A DNA stretch of 11,246 nucleotides from Treponema sp. (lineage in GTDB: Bacteria; Spirochaetota; Spirochaetia; Treponematales; Breznakiellaceae), in assembly GCA_031281685.1 (NCBI GenBank), contig JAITFA010000012.1, forward strand, positions 1 through 11,246, in the 5' to 3' direction. This document shows, piece by piece, positions 1 to 7,054 of this stretch. The notes below the pieces were generated by a model that saw only the letters and a list, made by a program, of their open reading frames with translations, did not search any database and was not told the origin of the DNA. Every line of letters begins with the position of its first letter. Position 1 is the first letter of the stretch. The translations under genes were made by a program, and so were the position numbers.

Positions 1-18
1 CCATAGCATTTTCCTCTC

Positions 19-396
19 TATATTGAAACGAATGTTTCATTCGCTAAAACGAATGACCTAAAAGGTGAAACGGCTGAACCGTCCGTTGTAACGGCTGACT
101 CAGGATTTGAAAATCCTGACCCGGGATTTGAAACTTTTGACTTGGGATTTGAAAATCCTGACCTAGGATTTTTAACTTTTGACCTAGGATTTGAAAATCC
201 TGACTCAGGATTTTTAACTTTTGACCTAGGATTTGAAACTTTTGACTTGGGATTTGAAAATCCTGACTCAGGATTTGAAACGGCTGACCCGGGATTTGAA
301 AATCCTGACTCAGGATTTGTAACTGGCGACTCAAAAGCTGTAGCTTCTGACTTAGAAGCTGCAGCGGATGACCTGTCCGTTACACCGGATGAGTAA
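19..396. repeat. Tandem array of 21-bp units with internal dyads (18 units)
   Basis: Eighteen contiguous 21-bp units with no spacers. From 103 the commonest unit is GGATTT-GA-AAATCC-TGAC plus three variable bases, and it alternates with a second type ending in CTTTTGAC. The outer units (19-102 and 334-396) diverge strongly but keep the period and mostly the pattern arm, 2-nt loop, complementary arm, TGAC. Examples are CCGTT-GT-AACGG in the unit at 82 and AAGCT-GT-AGCTT in the unit at 334. Second halves also pair with the next unit, as in AAATCCTGA-C-TCAGGATTT. Because 21 is a multiple of three, several frames stay open: a plus frame from 7 to 396 and a minus frame from 557 to 18. Neither has a convincing ribosome site, so I read the array as non-coding structured DNA or RNA. 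Function unknown. Confidence 0.9.
338..366. repeat. Long hairpin at the right end of the 21-bp array
   Basis: The 12-nt arms beginning GCTGTAGCT and ending AGCTGCAGC flank the 5-nt loop GACTT. They pair at 11 of 12 positions by Watson-Crick rules and at the twelfth by G-U. The hairpin spans two diverged 21-bp units, so pairing is kept although the arm sequence differs from the array consensus. Confidence 0.7.
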
Positions 397-738
397 ATTT
401 GACACTGTTTTGGGGAACTTGGATAAGTCTGTGGTTTATCTGTATAAAAAAGCGGGAATTTAAGCGGTTTGCTTAGTAGGCAGAGAGAGTGCTTATTTGC
501 ATAGTATGAGCCGGGAGAGGCGTATGCTGTCTTGTTACCTGTTGGTTTCAAAAGCATACGACTATTCTAATCTTTACGCTAAACATGTCAAACGGGTATA
601 GCTTGTTTTTCGCAAAGACTCCCTACGCCGGTGTCAGCGACTGAGCGTGCGGCAGGCAGGCGGTACCAGAGGCCCGTCAGAGAGGTTCGGGCGCAGCAGG
701 CGGTGTCAGAAGACGTTGTGTCTCCTTGCGGGCTTTGC
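397..738. other. Intergenic stretch without a credible gene
   Basis: I see no supported gene here. A TTGACA box at 399-404 has only a poor -10 candidate (GATAAG, 422-427). An 8-bp inverted pair CGTATGCT (521-528) and AGCATACG (553-560) encloses 24 nt. Between about 630 and 715 there are two degenerate copies of a GGTGTCAG-type motif (near 630 and 700), resembling the core of the 51-bp repeat family found at 3770-4125 and 7921-8055. The minus-strand frame from 557 to 18 has an unremarkable N-terminal part without signal peptide or recognisable domain. No T-rich hairpin marks the end of the GH9 gene. Confidence 0.6.
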
Positions 739-2358
739 TTAACGCGCCAGTGAGTCAAAGTAGCCGACGACAAAAACCGCCGGAGAGTTCCAGTAGATCG
801 CGATTTCGTTTGACGACGCGGTTGGCGTATGGTCGATCCAGAACTTGGCTGGTGGCGTATCCGGCGGGATCGTCATCTTAGCGGCTGCGTCTGGATGTAC
901 CTTGTTGGGACCGCCTGACACCAAGCCGGGTATAGGCGCGTCAATGCCATCGGCATAGGAAGGCCGGTGGTGGGGAAAACGGAACGCCTTTTCGCCAAAG
1001 CCCGTAACAAAACTGTAACCAGTCGCGTTGATTCCGAGGAGGTAATCGAGCTGGGACTGCGCCGCGTTCTGGTACTTGTCTAGGTGGGTGAGCAGCTTGG
1101 CGCAGATCATGACGATGGCGTTGTTGAGAATAGGCAATATGCTTCCCCAGATGTAGTTATCCGCGGCAAGGGCGGTTCCATAACCACTTTTTTGGGCAAG
1201 TTCCACAATCTCGTCGGCGCGCTTGAGGAAACGGTCGCGCAGGCTTGAGAGAAACATTGGTTCCAGCGTGTCCTTAACGATAAACAGACAGCACAATGCG
1301 CCAAAACCAGCGGTTTCCCGCCAGCCGAATTGGGCAACATCAACCTTGTCCACGCGCTTTTTTATGGCAGAGAGGTACGACGCCTCATTTGTGGCGGCGT
1401 AGAGTTCGCAGGCAGCCCAGAAAAGGTCATCTTCACCATTTGGATCGCTGTATTCGCCGGAGCTGAGGTTCGGCGGATTCCTGAACGGGACAAAGTCAGG
1501 GTGTTTCTCAAGGTATAACCAGGCTTTTTTCGCGGCCTGCAAGAGTCTTTCAGCAAGAAGCGGGTTGTACTTCCGGTACACACGGTAGGCTTGCGCGTTT
1601 ATGGCGGCAAAGCACGCGGTAGAGCAGTGCGAAACGTCAAAGAGCAGGATATCCCCACGGTCGTCTTCGGGCATGACAAAAGGCGCGAAGTAGCGGGTGG
1701 TAACTTTGTGGTACACGCCGCCATCGGCTCTCTGCATCTTGAGCAACCACTCAAGCTCATAGCGGCACTCGTTGAGGATATCGGGAACCCCATTGCCGCT
1801 TTCGGGAATGGCAAGCTCCTCGTTAAACACATTGGGAAAGAGTTCCCATGCGTAGAGGATATGAGAAACTGCGACTGCCGCTGGCTGAACATAGCGACCA
1901 TAGTCGCCAGCGTCATGCCAGCCACCCGAACACTCGATAAGCACGTTCTCATCAAGGGTTCCGTCGGCTTTCACCAGGGTAGCCCTGCCCAGATGACAGG
2001 CTCTGTGCTGAAACTCACCGGCGTAACGCGGCTGGAGCGAACACCCGCAACGCTGGTAATACAGCGCCTTTACCAGCGCGTTGTTCAAGTCGTGGTAGGG
2101 ACGCGCCTTGATCTCGATGCTTACCTTTTCCCCATCGGCTATGAGGAAATAGCGTCCCGGACTAACGAGGCTTGAGAAGTCCACAATCCGCACTGTGTCG
2201 CCTGAAGCCTCGTCATACGCTGGTTCAGACAAACGCGGCGCGCAGACTTTTGCGTGGCCATTGGCATCGAGAATGACGCAGAGTTCCCCCTGCCCGGTTA
2301 AGACGGCTCTCTTGGGCAGATTGCTGTCATACCCAACTTGATTGTAATGAATGCTCAT
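739..2358 (-). CDS. Glycoside hydrolase family 9 protein, no signal peptide
   Basis: This 539-aa protein should hydrolyse beta-1,4 glycans such as cello-oligosaccharides by the inverting GH9 mechanism. An N-terminal Ig-like cellulase domain opens with NQVGY (6-10) and is followed by the catalytic (alpha/alpha)6 domain from about residue 85. The WHDAGDYG motif (147-154) supplies the conserved Asp pair including the catalytic base. PHHRPS (462-467) and SNE, with Glu518 as the likely acid, complete the active site. The start at 2358 is chosen because AAGGAG lies 6 nt upstream and the Ig-like fold begins at once; the upstream extension to 2427 would overlap the preceding gene. No signal peptide, carbohydrate-binding module or dockerin is visible, so it probably acts in the cytoplasm on imported oligomers. 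Some signal-less GH9 enzymes are exo-beta-glucosaminidases, so the substrate is open. It follows the cNMP-binding regulator by 59 bp. Confidence 0.92.
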   Translation of the reverse strand: MSIHYNQVGYDSNLPKRAVLTGQGELCVILDANGHAKVCAPRLSEPAYDEASGDTVRIVDFSSLVSPGRYFLIADGEKVSIEIKARPYHDLNNALVKALYYQRCGCSLQPRYAGEFQHRACHLGRATLVKADGTLDENVLIECSGGWHDAGDYGRYVQPAAVAVSHILYAWELFPNVFNEELAIPESGNGVPDILNECRYELEWLLKMQRADGGVYHKVTTRYFAPFVMPEDDRGDILLFDVSHCSTACFAAINAQAYRVYRKYNPLLAERLLQAAKKAWLYLEKHPDFVPFRNPPNLSSGEYSDPNGEDDLFWAACELYAATNEASYLSAIKKRVDKVDVAQFGWRETAGFGALCCLFIVKDTLEPMFLSSLRDRFLKRADEIVELAQKSGYGTALAADNYIWGSILPILNNAIVMICAKLLTHLDKYQNAAQSQLDYLLGINATGYSFVTGFGEKAFRFPHHRPSYADGIDAPIPGLVSGGPNKVHPDAAAKMTIPPDTPPAKFWIDHTPTASSNEIAIYWNSPAVFVVGYFDSLAR

Positions 2359-2364
2359 GTCCCG

Positions 2365-2370
2365 CTCCTT
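2365..2370 (-). promoter_or_regulatory. Ribosome binding site deciding the GH9 start
   Basis: AAGGAG on the minus strand ends 6 nt before the ATG at 2358. It argues for this start over the 23-codon extension that begins inside the upstream gene. Confidence 0.8.
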
Positions 2371-2397
2371 CAAAATTAGAATCTTGTTACAGAACCG

Positions 2398-2412
2398 ACG
2401 TTTACAAAACGT
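2398..2412. promoter_or_regulatory. Small palindrome in the regulator-GH9 gap
   Basis: ACGTTT-ACA-AAACGT is a perfect 6-bp dyad in the 59-bp gap between the two minus-strand genes. It could be a protein-binding site or an mRNA hairpin between the cistrons. It does not match the classical Crp (TGTGA-N6-TCACA) or Fnr site, so no regulator is assigned. Confidence 0.35.
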
Positions 2413-2417
2413 TAGCT

Positions 2418-3656
2418 CTAATCCCATCTACCCCGCTGTTTACTAATTTTAACCTGACGTTTGTAGGTGTTCCAGTGAAACGTATTTATTTTAAAAATAT
2501 TCGCTATCTGTAGACAGATAATTTTGTCATCAACTATGCGTATAGTGTTCTCTTCAAACATCTTGCTAATGGTTGCGGACCCTTCAGCAGGGCTAAGACC
2601 AACCATATTGCTCAACTCTTTTGGGCCAAAGTCAAACGTATAGTCCTTTTTACTCTCTGGATCAACACGATTTTTCTGAAGCTGAATCGAAAGCATATCG
2701 TACATACGGGCTACCGGATCGGTAAGCAGGGTGCTGGTGAGTTGTTTGTAAACAAGCCAGATTCGCTCGGCAAGTATAGTCGTGATCCGTGCGGTGAGAT
2801 CAGGCAAATCAACTACTATACGTTTGAAGTTTTCGAGACTTACTGCCATAACCTCACACTCCTCATAGGCCACAGCGCTCGCTGTTCGGGGCTTATTCTC
2901 CAGCAGAGCCATTTCCCCAAAGATATCGCCCTCCTTGAGAACAGCCAGAAGCACCTCGTTCTGCTCAATAATCTTAGTGATCTTCACCGAGCCTTTCTTG
3001 ATAATAAAAAGCTCATCCCCAGGCTCGGCTTCAGAGAAGAACATCGTGTTCTGGGGATAGATACGGTTCGAGCCTTCGATTCGGTACGCGATCTCGGAAG
3101 GGTCAACCTGAAAGCCAATCTCCATGAGACGGTCCTTGGCAAGATTCACCTTATCGCCGTCAGGACAGTGTTTCAGATACTGCTGGTAGGCAAAGTATGC
3201 ATAGTTGTACCACTTTCGGTGTGCGTAATACTCGGCCACATCAAACAAGTGAGACACATCTTCGTTTGTCCTCTGCTTTAAGGTACGAATCGTAAGCGCT
3301 TCGTCCAGATAGCGCATCTGTTTAGAGAACTGCCTGATGATTTTCATAGCCAATGTGCTGTTGTTACGGATAACATCGCTGTACTGCTCCTTCTGTACCG
3401 AGAGTACAGATACATCGGTCAGCGCCTGAACAGTTTCAATATGTCCGTGACTCGACATGGTTGAGATAACTCCACAAAGGTCTCTTGGGCCAAGAACATC
3501 CCGTTCCTTGACCACATCCATTGATTCTTTGGAGACACGCACATTACCTGCGGTAATGATGAAGAATCGGTCTGCCTGCTTACCCTCGACAACGAGGTAT
3601 GTGTCTTTTTTAAAGTTGATACGATCAAGTCGTAATCGTCCTGTCATGTCTGTCAT
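2418..3656 (-). CDS. Dual cyclic-nucleotide-binding-domain regulator with Crp-type helix-turn-helix
   Basis: This 412-aa Crp/Fnr-like protein has two cNMP-binding folds. The first (about 10-120) has the beta-roll pattern but no phosphate-binding cassette, so it is probably degenerate. The second (about 190-305) keeps the cassette FGEMALL...PRTAS, with Glu248 and Arg257 placed to bind the ribose and cyclic phosphate. Between them (about 130-180) is a TPR-like helical segment with paired Tyr and Ala positions. The C-terminal part (about 340-385) resembles a Crp winged helix, PKELSNMVGLSP leading into a recognition-helix-like stretch. It is cytoplasmic and probably transcriptional, though a signalling scaffold without DNA binding is possible. 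The ATG at 3656 lacks a clear ribosome site; an in-frame ATG 9 nt later is an alternative. It probably shares a transcript with the GH9 gene. Confidence 0.88.
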   Translation of the reverse strand: MTDMTGRLRLDRINFKKDTYLVVEGKQADRFFIITAGNVRVSKESMDVVKERDVLGPRDLCGVISTMSSHGHIETVQALTDVSVLSVQKEQYSDVIRNNSTLAMKIIRQFSKQMRYLDEALTIRTLKQRTNEDVSHLFDVAEYYAHRKWYNYAYFAYQQYLKHCPDGDKVNLAKDRLMEIGFQVDPSEIAYRIEGSNRIYPQNTMFFSEAEPGDELFIIKKGSVKITKIIEQNEVLLAVLKEGDIFGEMALLENKPRTASAVAYEECEVMAVSLENFKRIVVDLPDLTARITTILAERIWLVYKQLTSTLLTDPVARMYDMLSIQLQKNRVDPESKKDYTFDFGPKELSNMVGLSPAEGSATISKMFEENTIRIVDDKIICLQIANIFKINTFHWNTYKRQVKISKQRGRWD

Positions 3657-3663
3657 GTATTGA

Positions 3664-3691
3664 ATCTTAGCATAAATCTTAAAATCATCAA
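3664..3691 (-). promoter_or_regulatory. Candidate sigma-70 promoter of the cNMP regulator gene
   Basis: Reading the minus strand, TTGATG (3691-3686) and TAAGAT (3669-3664) are 16 nt apart. The -10-like box ends only 7 nt before the ATG at 3656, so transcription would start at or next to the start codon. Confidence 0.4.
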
Positions 3692-3769
3692 CTGTCTTGA
3701 AGCCCTAAATAGCCCTTCCCCAGTGCATCGGCGTTTACTTTTTCGTAGAAGAGGCTGTTCACCTCGCAT

Positions 3770-4125
3770 TGAACCGCACGGGTAAGACACATTGTCTCTG
3801 ACACCTCTGTCTCTGGCACTTGGAACCGCACGGGAAGACACCCCATCTCTGACATCACCGTCTCTGGCACCCGGAACCACACGGGAAGCCACCACATCTC
3901 TGATACCATCGTCTCTGACACTCAGACAGCATGGGTAAGACACCCCTGTCTCTGACATCACCGTCTCTGGCACTTGGAGCCACCGCATCTCTGGCACCAC
4001 ATCTCTGGCACCCGGAACCGCACGGGAAGCTTCCACATCTCTGATACCACCGTCTCTGGCACTTCAAGACATTTAGGCCGCACGGGAAGCCACCACATCT
4101 CTGGCACCACTGTCTCTGGCACCTC
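3770..4125. repeat. Tandem array of 51-bp units (about seven copies)
   Basis: Seven imperfect units start near 3771, 3822, 3873, 3924, 3976 (shortened to about 38 bp), 4014 and 4065. A typical unit has a GGAACCGCACGGGAAG half and a half with two CTCTGRCAC subrepeats about 15 bp apart. Because 51 is 17 codons, overlapping frames stay open on both strands, but none has a ribosome site or recognisable protein character, so I do not annotate genes here. On the minus strand the core reads GACGGTGATGTCAGAGATGG, which matches 17 of 20 bases of the repeat starting at 7921 on the plus strand. The array fills the gap between two divergently transcribed genes. Confidence 0.88.
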
Positions 4126-4137
4126 ACCCACGTTCTT

Positions 4138-4165
4138 ATTGGCTTTTTCAAAACGCTGGTATACG
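4138..4165 (+). promoter_or_regulatory. Candidate promoter of the 474-aa membrane protein gene
   Basis: TATACG at 4160-4165 is a fair -10 box, with weak -35 candidates around 4137-4143 (TATTGG at 17 nt or TTGGCT at 15 nt). The -10 box ends 8 nt before the ATG at 4174, again predicting almost no 5' leader. Confidence 0.35.
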
Positions 4166-4173
4166 CTGTTGGA

Positions 4174-5598
4174 ATGAAAGAAATCATGTTGCCTGAGCTA
4201 GTCATCGTATTTCTGCTTCTCTTGCCGGTTATCCGGCCTTTTATAGAGGGACTTCGTACCCAGGAAGGACTGGTCTGGTTTCCGCTGATTGCCCTGCTTA
4301 TCTGCATCGGTCTTTTACCCGCCTATGGCTTTCGTCCTGAATGTGTCCCGCTCTTTGTATACGCTTTGGTGGTAAATATTCGTAAGCTCCATACGCTTAT
4401 CTTGAATAGGAATCGCGCCTATATCGCGTCCTATGATGGAAACCTTGTACCTATTTTGTTATCCCTTCTGTTCCTGTCCCTCGGCGCGGGCGTGGCGCTG
4501 TACTTCGCGCCGTCGGTGGATACGGCTCTGCTTAACGAGGGTGTACGGAGCGTCCGGCTTATTGACGGCGCACGAAACGCTACTATCGTAGCCCGCGTCT
4601 ACGAAACCCCGGACGCGAATGTGGCGCAGACTGCGGAGGCGCATCCGGTCATACTCATGGCTCCGCCAGCGCTGGGTTCGGCGCCGTCCGTTGATCGCCT
4701 CTGCGGGCAGTTACGGGACAATGGGTTCACGGTAATTAGCTATTCCCGTCTGGGTTTTGACGCGCCAGCGGTTTCCGAAGACGGCAAGCTGCGTTATCCC
4801 GCCTTTGGAGACCTCGTGGGGCTATTCCACACCCTCATTTCAGGGACAGATACCGAAAAAGCCAATCAACGGGGAAAGCTCATAGAAGAAGGGCGACGAC
4901 AAGACATCGAGTTCCTGCTATCGTCTATCCGCGCTGGTGGACTTGGGCTTGCATCTCCCGGCTCCATTATACTGGCCGCTTATGACGCGGGCGCTTCCGC
5001 CCTGATTATGCTTGCCGCCAGTCCCGCATTTGTCGCCGCGCACCCAGAGATAAAGGGCGTCATTGCCGTGGAAAGTCCGCTCTGGTCGGTCTATCAGACT
5101 GAAACTAAAGCAGCGCCGGAAAATGCCTCGTGGTGGACAAGGTTACTGGACAATCTGGCGAATCTCTGGCCGAAACCTGTACGAGCCACTGGCGAGCTTC
5201 CTCGTCCGGCTATTCCTACCCTGTTCCTGGTCTCAGACAAAGTAACGAACCAGAAAGAGCGGAATGGCAGATATAGCCCTGTTGTGCGCTCCTTGCGCCT
5301 GCCGTCATCAATGGCTTTACTGATCGCGGTGGAAGGCGCAGGTACGCTGGATTACGCTGATTATCCCGCGAAGTATCCGCTCTACTCGCTCTTTTTCTCA
5401 GGCCGTAGCCGGGCGGCTTGGCGCGACAAGGACTTCATCGCGGGTACGGCTTCGCTTATGGGCAACTTCGCGGCTTTGGTTCTTGAGCAGCCTGTGTCCG
5501 GGATCCGTCATTGGGAAACTGGTCTTAGCGATAAAACTTATTTTGAGACTGGCGGCGGCTGGAATTTACCTGACGCCCGATCTATACTTCTGCCATGA
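4174..5598 (+). CDS. Membrane-anchored alpha/beta-hydrolase-like protein, probably catalytically inactive
   Basis: A 474-aa protein. The N-terminal part has about four hydrophobic segments (near 6-22, 33-50, 55-70 and 91-111). From about residue 155 it follows the alpha/beta-hydrolase pattern: a strand with an oxyanion-type loop (HPVILMAPPALGS), then SYSRLGFDAP in the position of the usual DxRGxGxS. The nucleophile elbow reads AAYDAGAS, so Asp271 stands where Ser is usual. Further on, EGAGTLDY (387-394) has Thr391 where a catalytic His would be expected. This suggests a pseudo-enzyme or altered chemistry. The start at 4174 is favoured by the candidate promoter; ATG 4186 is an alternative and neither has a good ribosome site. 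Its stop overlaps the next start by 4 bp (ATGA), so the two are translationally coupled. The exact role is unknown to me. Confidence 0.75.
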   Translation: MKEIMLPELVIVFLLLLPVIRPFIEGLRTQEGLVWFPLIALLICIGLLPAYGFRPECVPLFVYALVVNIRKLHTLILNRNRAYIASYDGNLVPILLSLLFLSLGAGVALYFAPSVDTALLNEGVRSVRLIDGARNATIVARVYETPDANVAQTAEAHPVILMAPPALGSAPSVDRLCGQLRDNGFTVISYSRLGFDAPAVSEDGKLRYPAFGDLVGLFHTLISGTDTEKANQRGKLIEEGRRQDIEFLLSSIRAGGLGLASPGSIILAAYDAGASALIMLAASPAFVAAHPEIKGVIAVESPLWSVYQTETKAAPENASWWTRLLDNLANLWPKPVRATGELPRPAIPTLFLVSDKVTNQKERNGRYSPVVRSLRLPSSMALLIAVEGAGTLDYADYPAKYPLYSLFFSGRSRAAWRDKDFIAGTASLMGNFAALVLEQPVSGIRHWETGLSDKTYFETGGGWNLPDARSILLP

Positions 5599-6356
5599 AT
5601 AGTACGACCTTAGACAGCTTCTTCAGAAGCTTCCTTTGTATAGAAGATTTTAGTGGTATAGACCCCTCGCTAAACGGCTTGCAGGTGGATAATGACGGCG
5701 CTCAGATAGACAAGCTAGCTTTTGCCGTTGATGCCAGCCTTGAAACAATCACCCGCGCCGCCTCTGCCGGAGCTGGTCTACTGTTTGTTCACCACGGCCT
5801 TTTTTGGGGAACGCCGTTGCGAATCGCGGGTAATCTCCGTGGACGGATCAAGGCGCTGATGGACAAGAACCTCGCCCTCTACGCGGTACATCTGCCTCTG
5901 GATCAGCATCCCCAAGTAGGCAACAACGCGGTTCTGGCGAGACTTCTGGGCATTGTCGAACCAGAGCCGTTTGGCGTGTATCATGGCCGTAAGATTGGCT
6001 ATAAGGGCAGGCTGCTAAACCCATTAAGCATTGACGAGGCGCTTAAGCGTATTGCGTTTATGGGCAAGCCGCCGCTTGGCGTGTATGCCTTTGGCAAGGA
6101 AAAGAGCGAGACCTGCGCGGTGGTTTCCGGTGGCGCGGCGGAACAGGCGCGAGACGCGCTTGAGGAAGGAATCGACCTCTACGTTACTGGCGAGGCTTCC
6201 CATTCGGTCTATAATGACGCGCTTGAGGGCCATCTCAACATGATTGCCGGCGGCCATTACGCCACTGAAGTCTGGGGTGTCCGCGCTGTCATGGAACGCG
6301 CCGCAGAGCTTAGCGGGCTAAATGTCGAGTTTATAGATGTTCCCACAGGGCTGTGA
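5595..6356 (+). CDS. Nif3-like dinuclear metal-centre protein (YbgI family)
   Basis: 253 aa, the normal length for the compact Nif3/YbgI family, whose members form hexameric toroids with two metal ions per subunit. They have been proposed to act as hydrolases or to be linked to GTP cyclohydrolase-type chemistry, but the physiological reaction is unsettled. The family signature NGLQVDN lies at 27-33. Metal ligands are visible as His66 and His67 in FVHHGLFWG, Asp103 in HLPLDQHP, and His221 and Glu225 in GGHYATE, spaced as in E. coli YbgI. It is probably cytoplasmic, with no signal peptide or membrane segment. The ATG overlaps the stop of the upstream membrane protein gene, and lspA follows after 41 bp, so the three are probably co-expressed. 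Confidence 0.93.
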   Translation: MNSTTLDSFFRSFLCIEDFSGIDPSLNGLQVDNDGAQIDKLAFAVDASLETITRAASAGAGLLFVHHGLFWGTPLRIAGNLRGRIKALMDKNLALYAVHLPLDQHPQVGNNAVLARLLGIVEPEPFGVYHGRKIGYKGRLLNPLSIDEALKRIAFMGKPPLGVYAFGKEKSETCAVVSGGAAEQARDALEEGIDLYVTGEASHSVYNDALEGHLNMIAGGHYATEVWGVRAVMERAAELSGLNVEFIDVPTGL

Positions 6357-6362
6357 TTGGTG

Positions 6363-6368
6363 TATACT
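6363..6368 (+). promoter_or_regulatory. Possible internal -10 box before lspA
   Basis: TATACT lies in the 41-bp gap, 29 nt before the lspA start, but no good -35 hexamer is seen 16-18 nt upstream. It may give lspA some independent expression. Confidence 0.25.
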
Positions 6369-6384
6369 AGTCCAGAATAAGTCC

Positions 6385-6396
6385 AAAGGAGGTGAT
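6385..6396 (+). promoter_or_regulatory. Near-perfect ribosome binding site of lspA
   Basis: AAAGGAGGTGAT is essentially the full complement of the 16S rRNA 3' end. The AGGAGG core ends 5 nt before the ATG at 6398, which rules out the in-frame GTG at 6392 inside the site. Confidence 0.9.
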
Positions 6397-6397
6397 A

Positions 6398-6985
6398 ATG
6401 AATGAGATAGAGACTGTTTCGTCAAAGAGCGACTTGTCGGACCAGACTGGTAATCGCGTAAGCGCGGTAAAACTGCTGCCCTTTTTGCTGACAGCGGCTG
6501 TGATCATCGCGGATCAGGGGGTAAAAAGTTTCATAGCGAACAAGTGGCCTCAGAACCATTTCATAGCTGATGTGTTTGGCAATGAAATCCTGTGGATCAT
6601 TCATGTGCGAAACAAGGCCGTGGCATTCAGCCTAGGGGAAAACCTGCCGGATAGTGTGCGGCCTGTGCTGTTTATCGTATTTCCCATCATCGTACTGGGG
6701 GTTCTGGTCTGCTACTATTTCAAGTCCAGCGAGTTCACCACGCTTCAGCGCTGGGTATTCGCCGGGATTGTAGGCGGCGGCGCGGGTAACATCATCGACC
6801 GCATCTTCAGACCAGACGGCGTGGTTGATTTCATCAGCGTGAAGTTTTACGGTATCCTGGGATTTCAGCGCTGGCCTACCTTTAACATCGCGGATACCAG
6901 TGTGGTTGTCTGCTGTATCATCTTGCTGATTTCAATTCTGCTAAGTCCTAAACACTCTGTTCCAAACGAGGTAGTAAATGATTGA
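6398..6985 (+). CDS. lspA: Lipoprotein signal peptidase (signal peptidase II)
   Basis: This 195-aa inner-membrane aspartyl protease cleaves the signal peptide from prolipoproteins just before the lipid-modified Cys. Four hydrophobic segments are visible (about 24-44, 62-72 into 87-107, 116-132 and 163-182). Conserved family blocks follow in order: ADQGVKSF (38-45), RNKAVAFSLG (71-80), GGGAGNIIDR (126-135), GVVDFISV (141-148) and WPTFNIADTS (159-168). The catalytic Asp pair should be Asp144 and Asp166. The NxGxAF-type block reads NKAVAF, so a usually small Gly is Ala. It has an N-terminal extension of about 20 polar residues and is slightly longer than the roughly 160-aa E. coli enzyme. Spirochaetes are lipoprotein-rich, so it is likely essential. 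It is third in the plus-strand gene run. Confidence 0.95.
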   Translation: MNEIETVSSKSDLSDQTGNRVSAVKLLPFLLTAAVIIADQGVKSFIANKWPQNHFIADVFGNEILWIIHVRNKAVAFSLGENLPDSVRPVLFIVFPIIVLGVLVCYYFKSSEFTTLQRWVFAGIVGGGAGNIIDRIFRPDGVVDFISVKFYGILGFQRWPTFNIADTSVVVCCIILLISILLSPKHSVPNEVVND

Positions 6986-7000
6986 TACGTCCCAAGTGTT

Positions 7001-7035
7001 CGGCAAGATTGCCGCGATTTCCGTGTGTCCCACGG
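7001..7035. promoter_or_regulatory. Two short hairpins after lspA
   Basis: CGGCAA-GA-TTGCCG (7001-7014) and CCGTG-TGTCC-CACGG (7021-7035) stand between the lspA stop and the ribosome site of the small ORF. They could weakly terminate or process the transcript, or act as leader structure for the next genes. Only TTTAG follows, so they are poor rho-independent terminators. Confidence 0.4.
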
Positions 7036-7054
7036 TTTAGTAAGGAGATATAAT

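Noticed and set aside
19..396. CRISPR array
   Set aside because: Units are contiguous with no unique spacers, they contain dyads that vary together, and no cas gene is near. The same applies to 3770-4125 and 7691-7920.
1591..2175. 194-codon plus-strand frame antisense to the GH9 gene
   Set aside because: It mirrors the conserved catalytic domain on the other strand and has no ribosome site or family likeness.
2742..3281. 179-codon plus-strand frame inside the cNMP regulator gene
   Set aside because: It is antisense to the well-supported second binding domain and linker, with no independent evidence.
3653..4307. Several overlapping proteins on both strands through the 51-bp array
   Set aside because: The 51-bp period keeps several frames open at once; the products are low-complexity Arg/Val/Ser repeats with no ribosome site.
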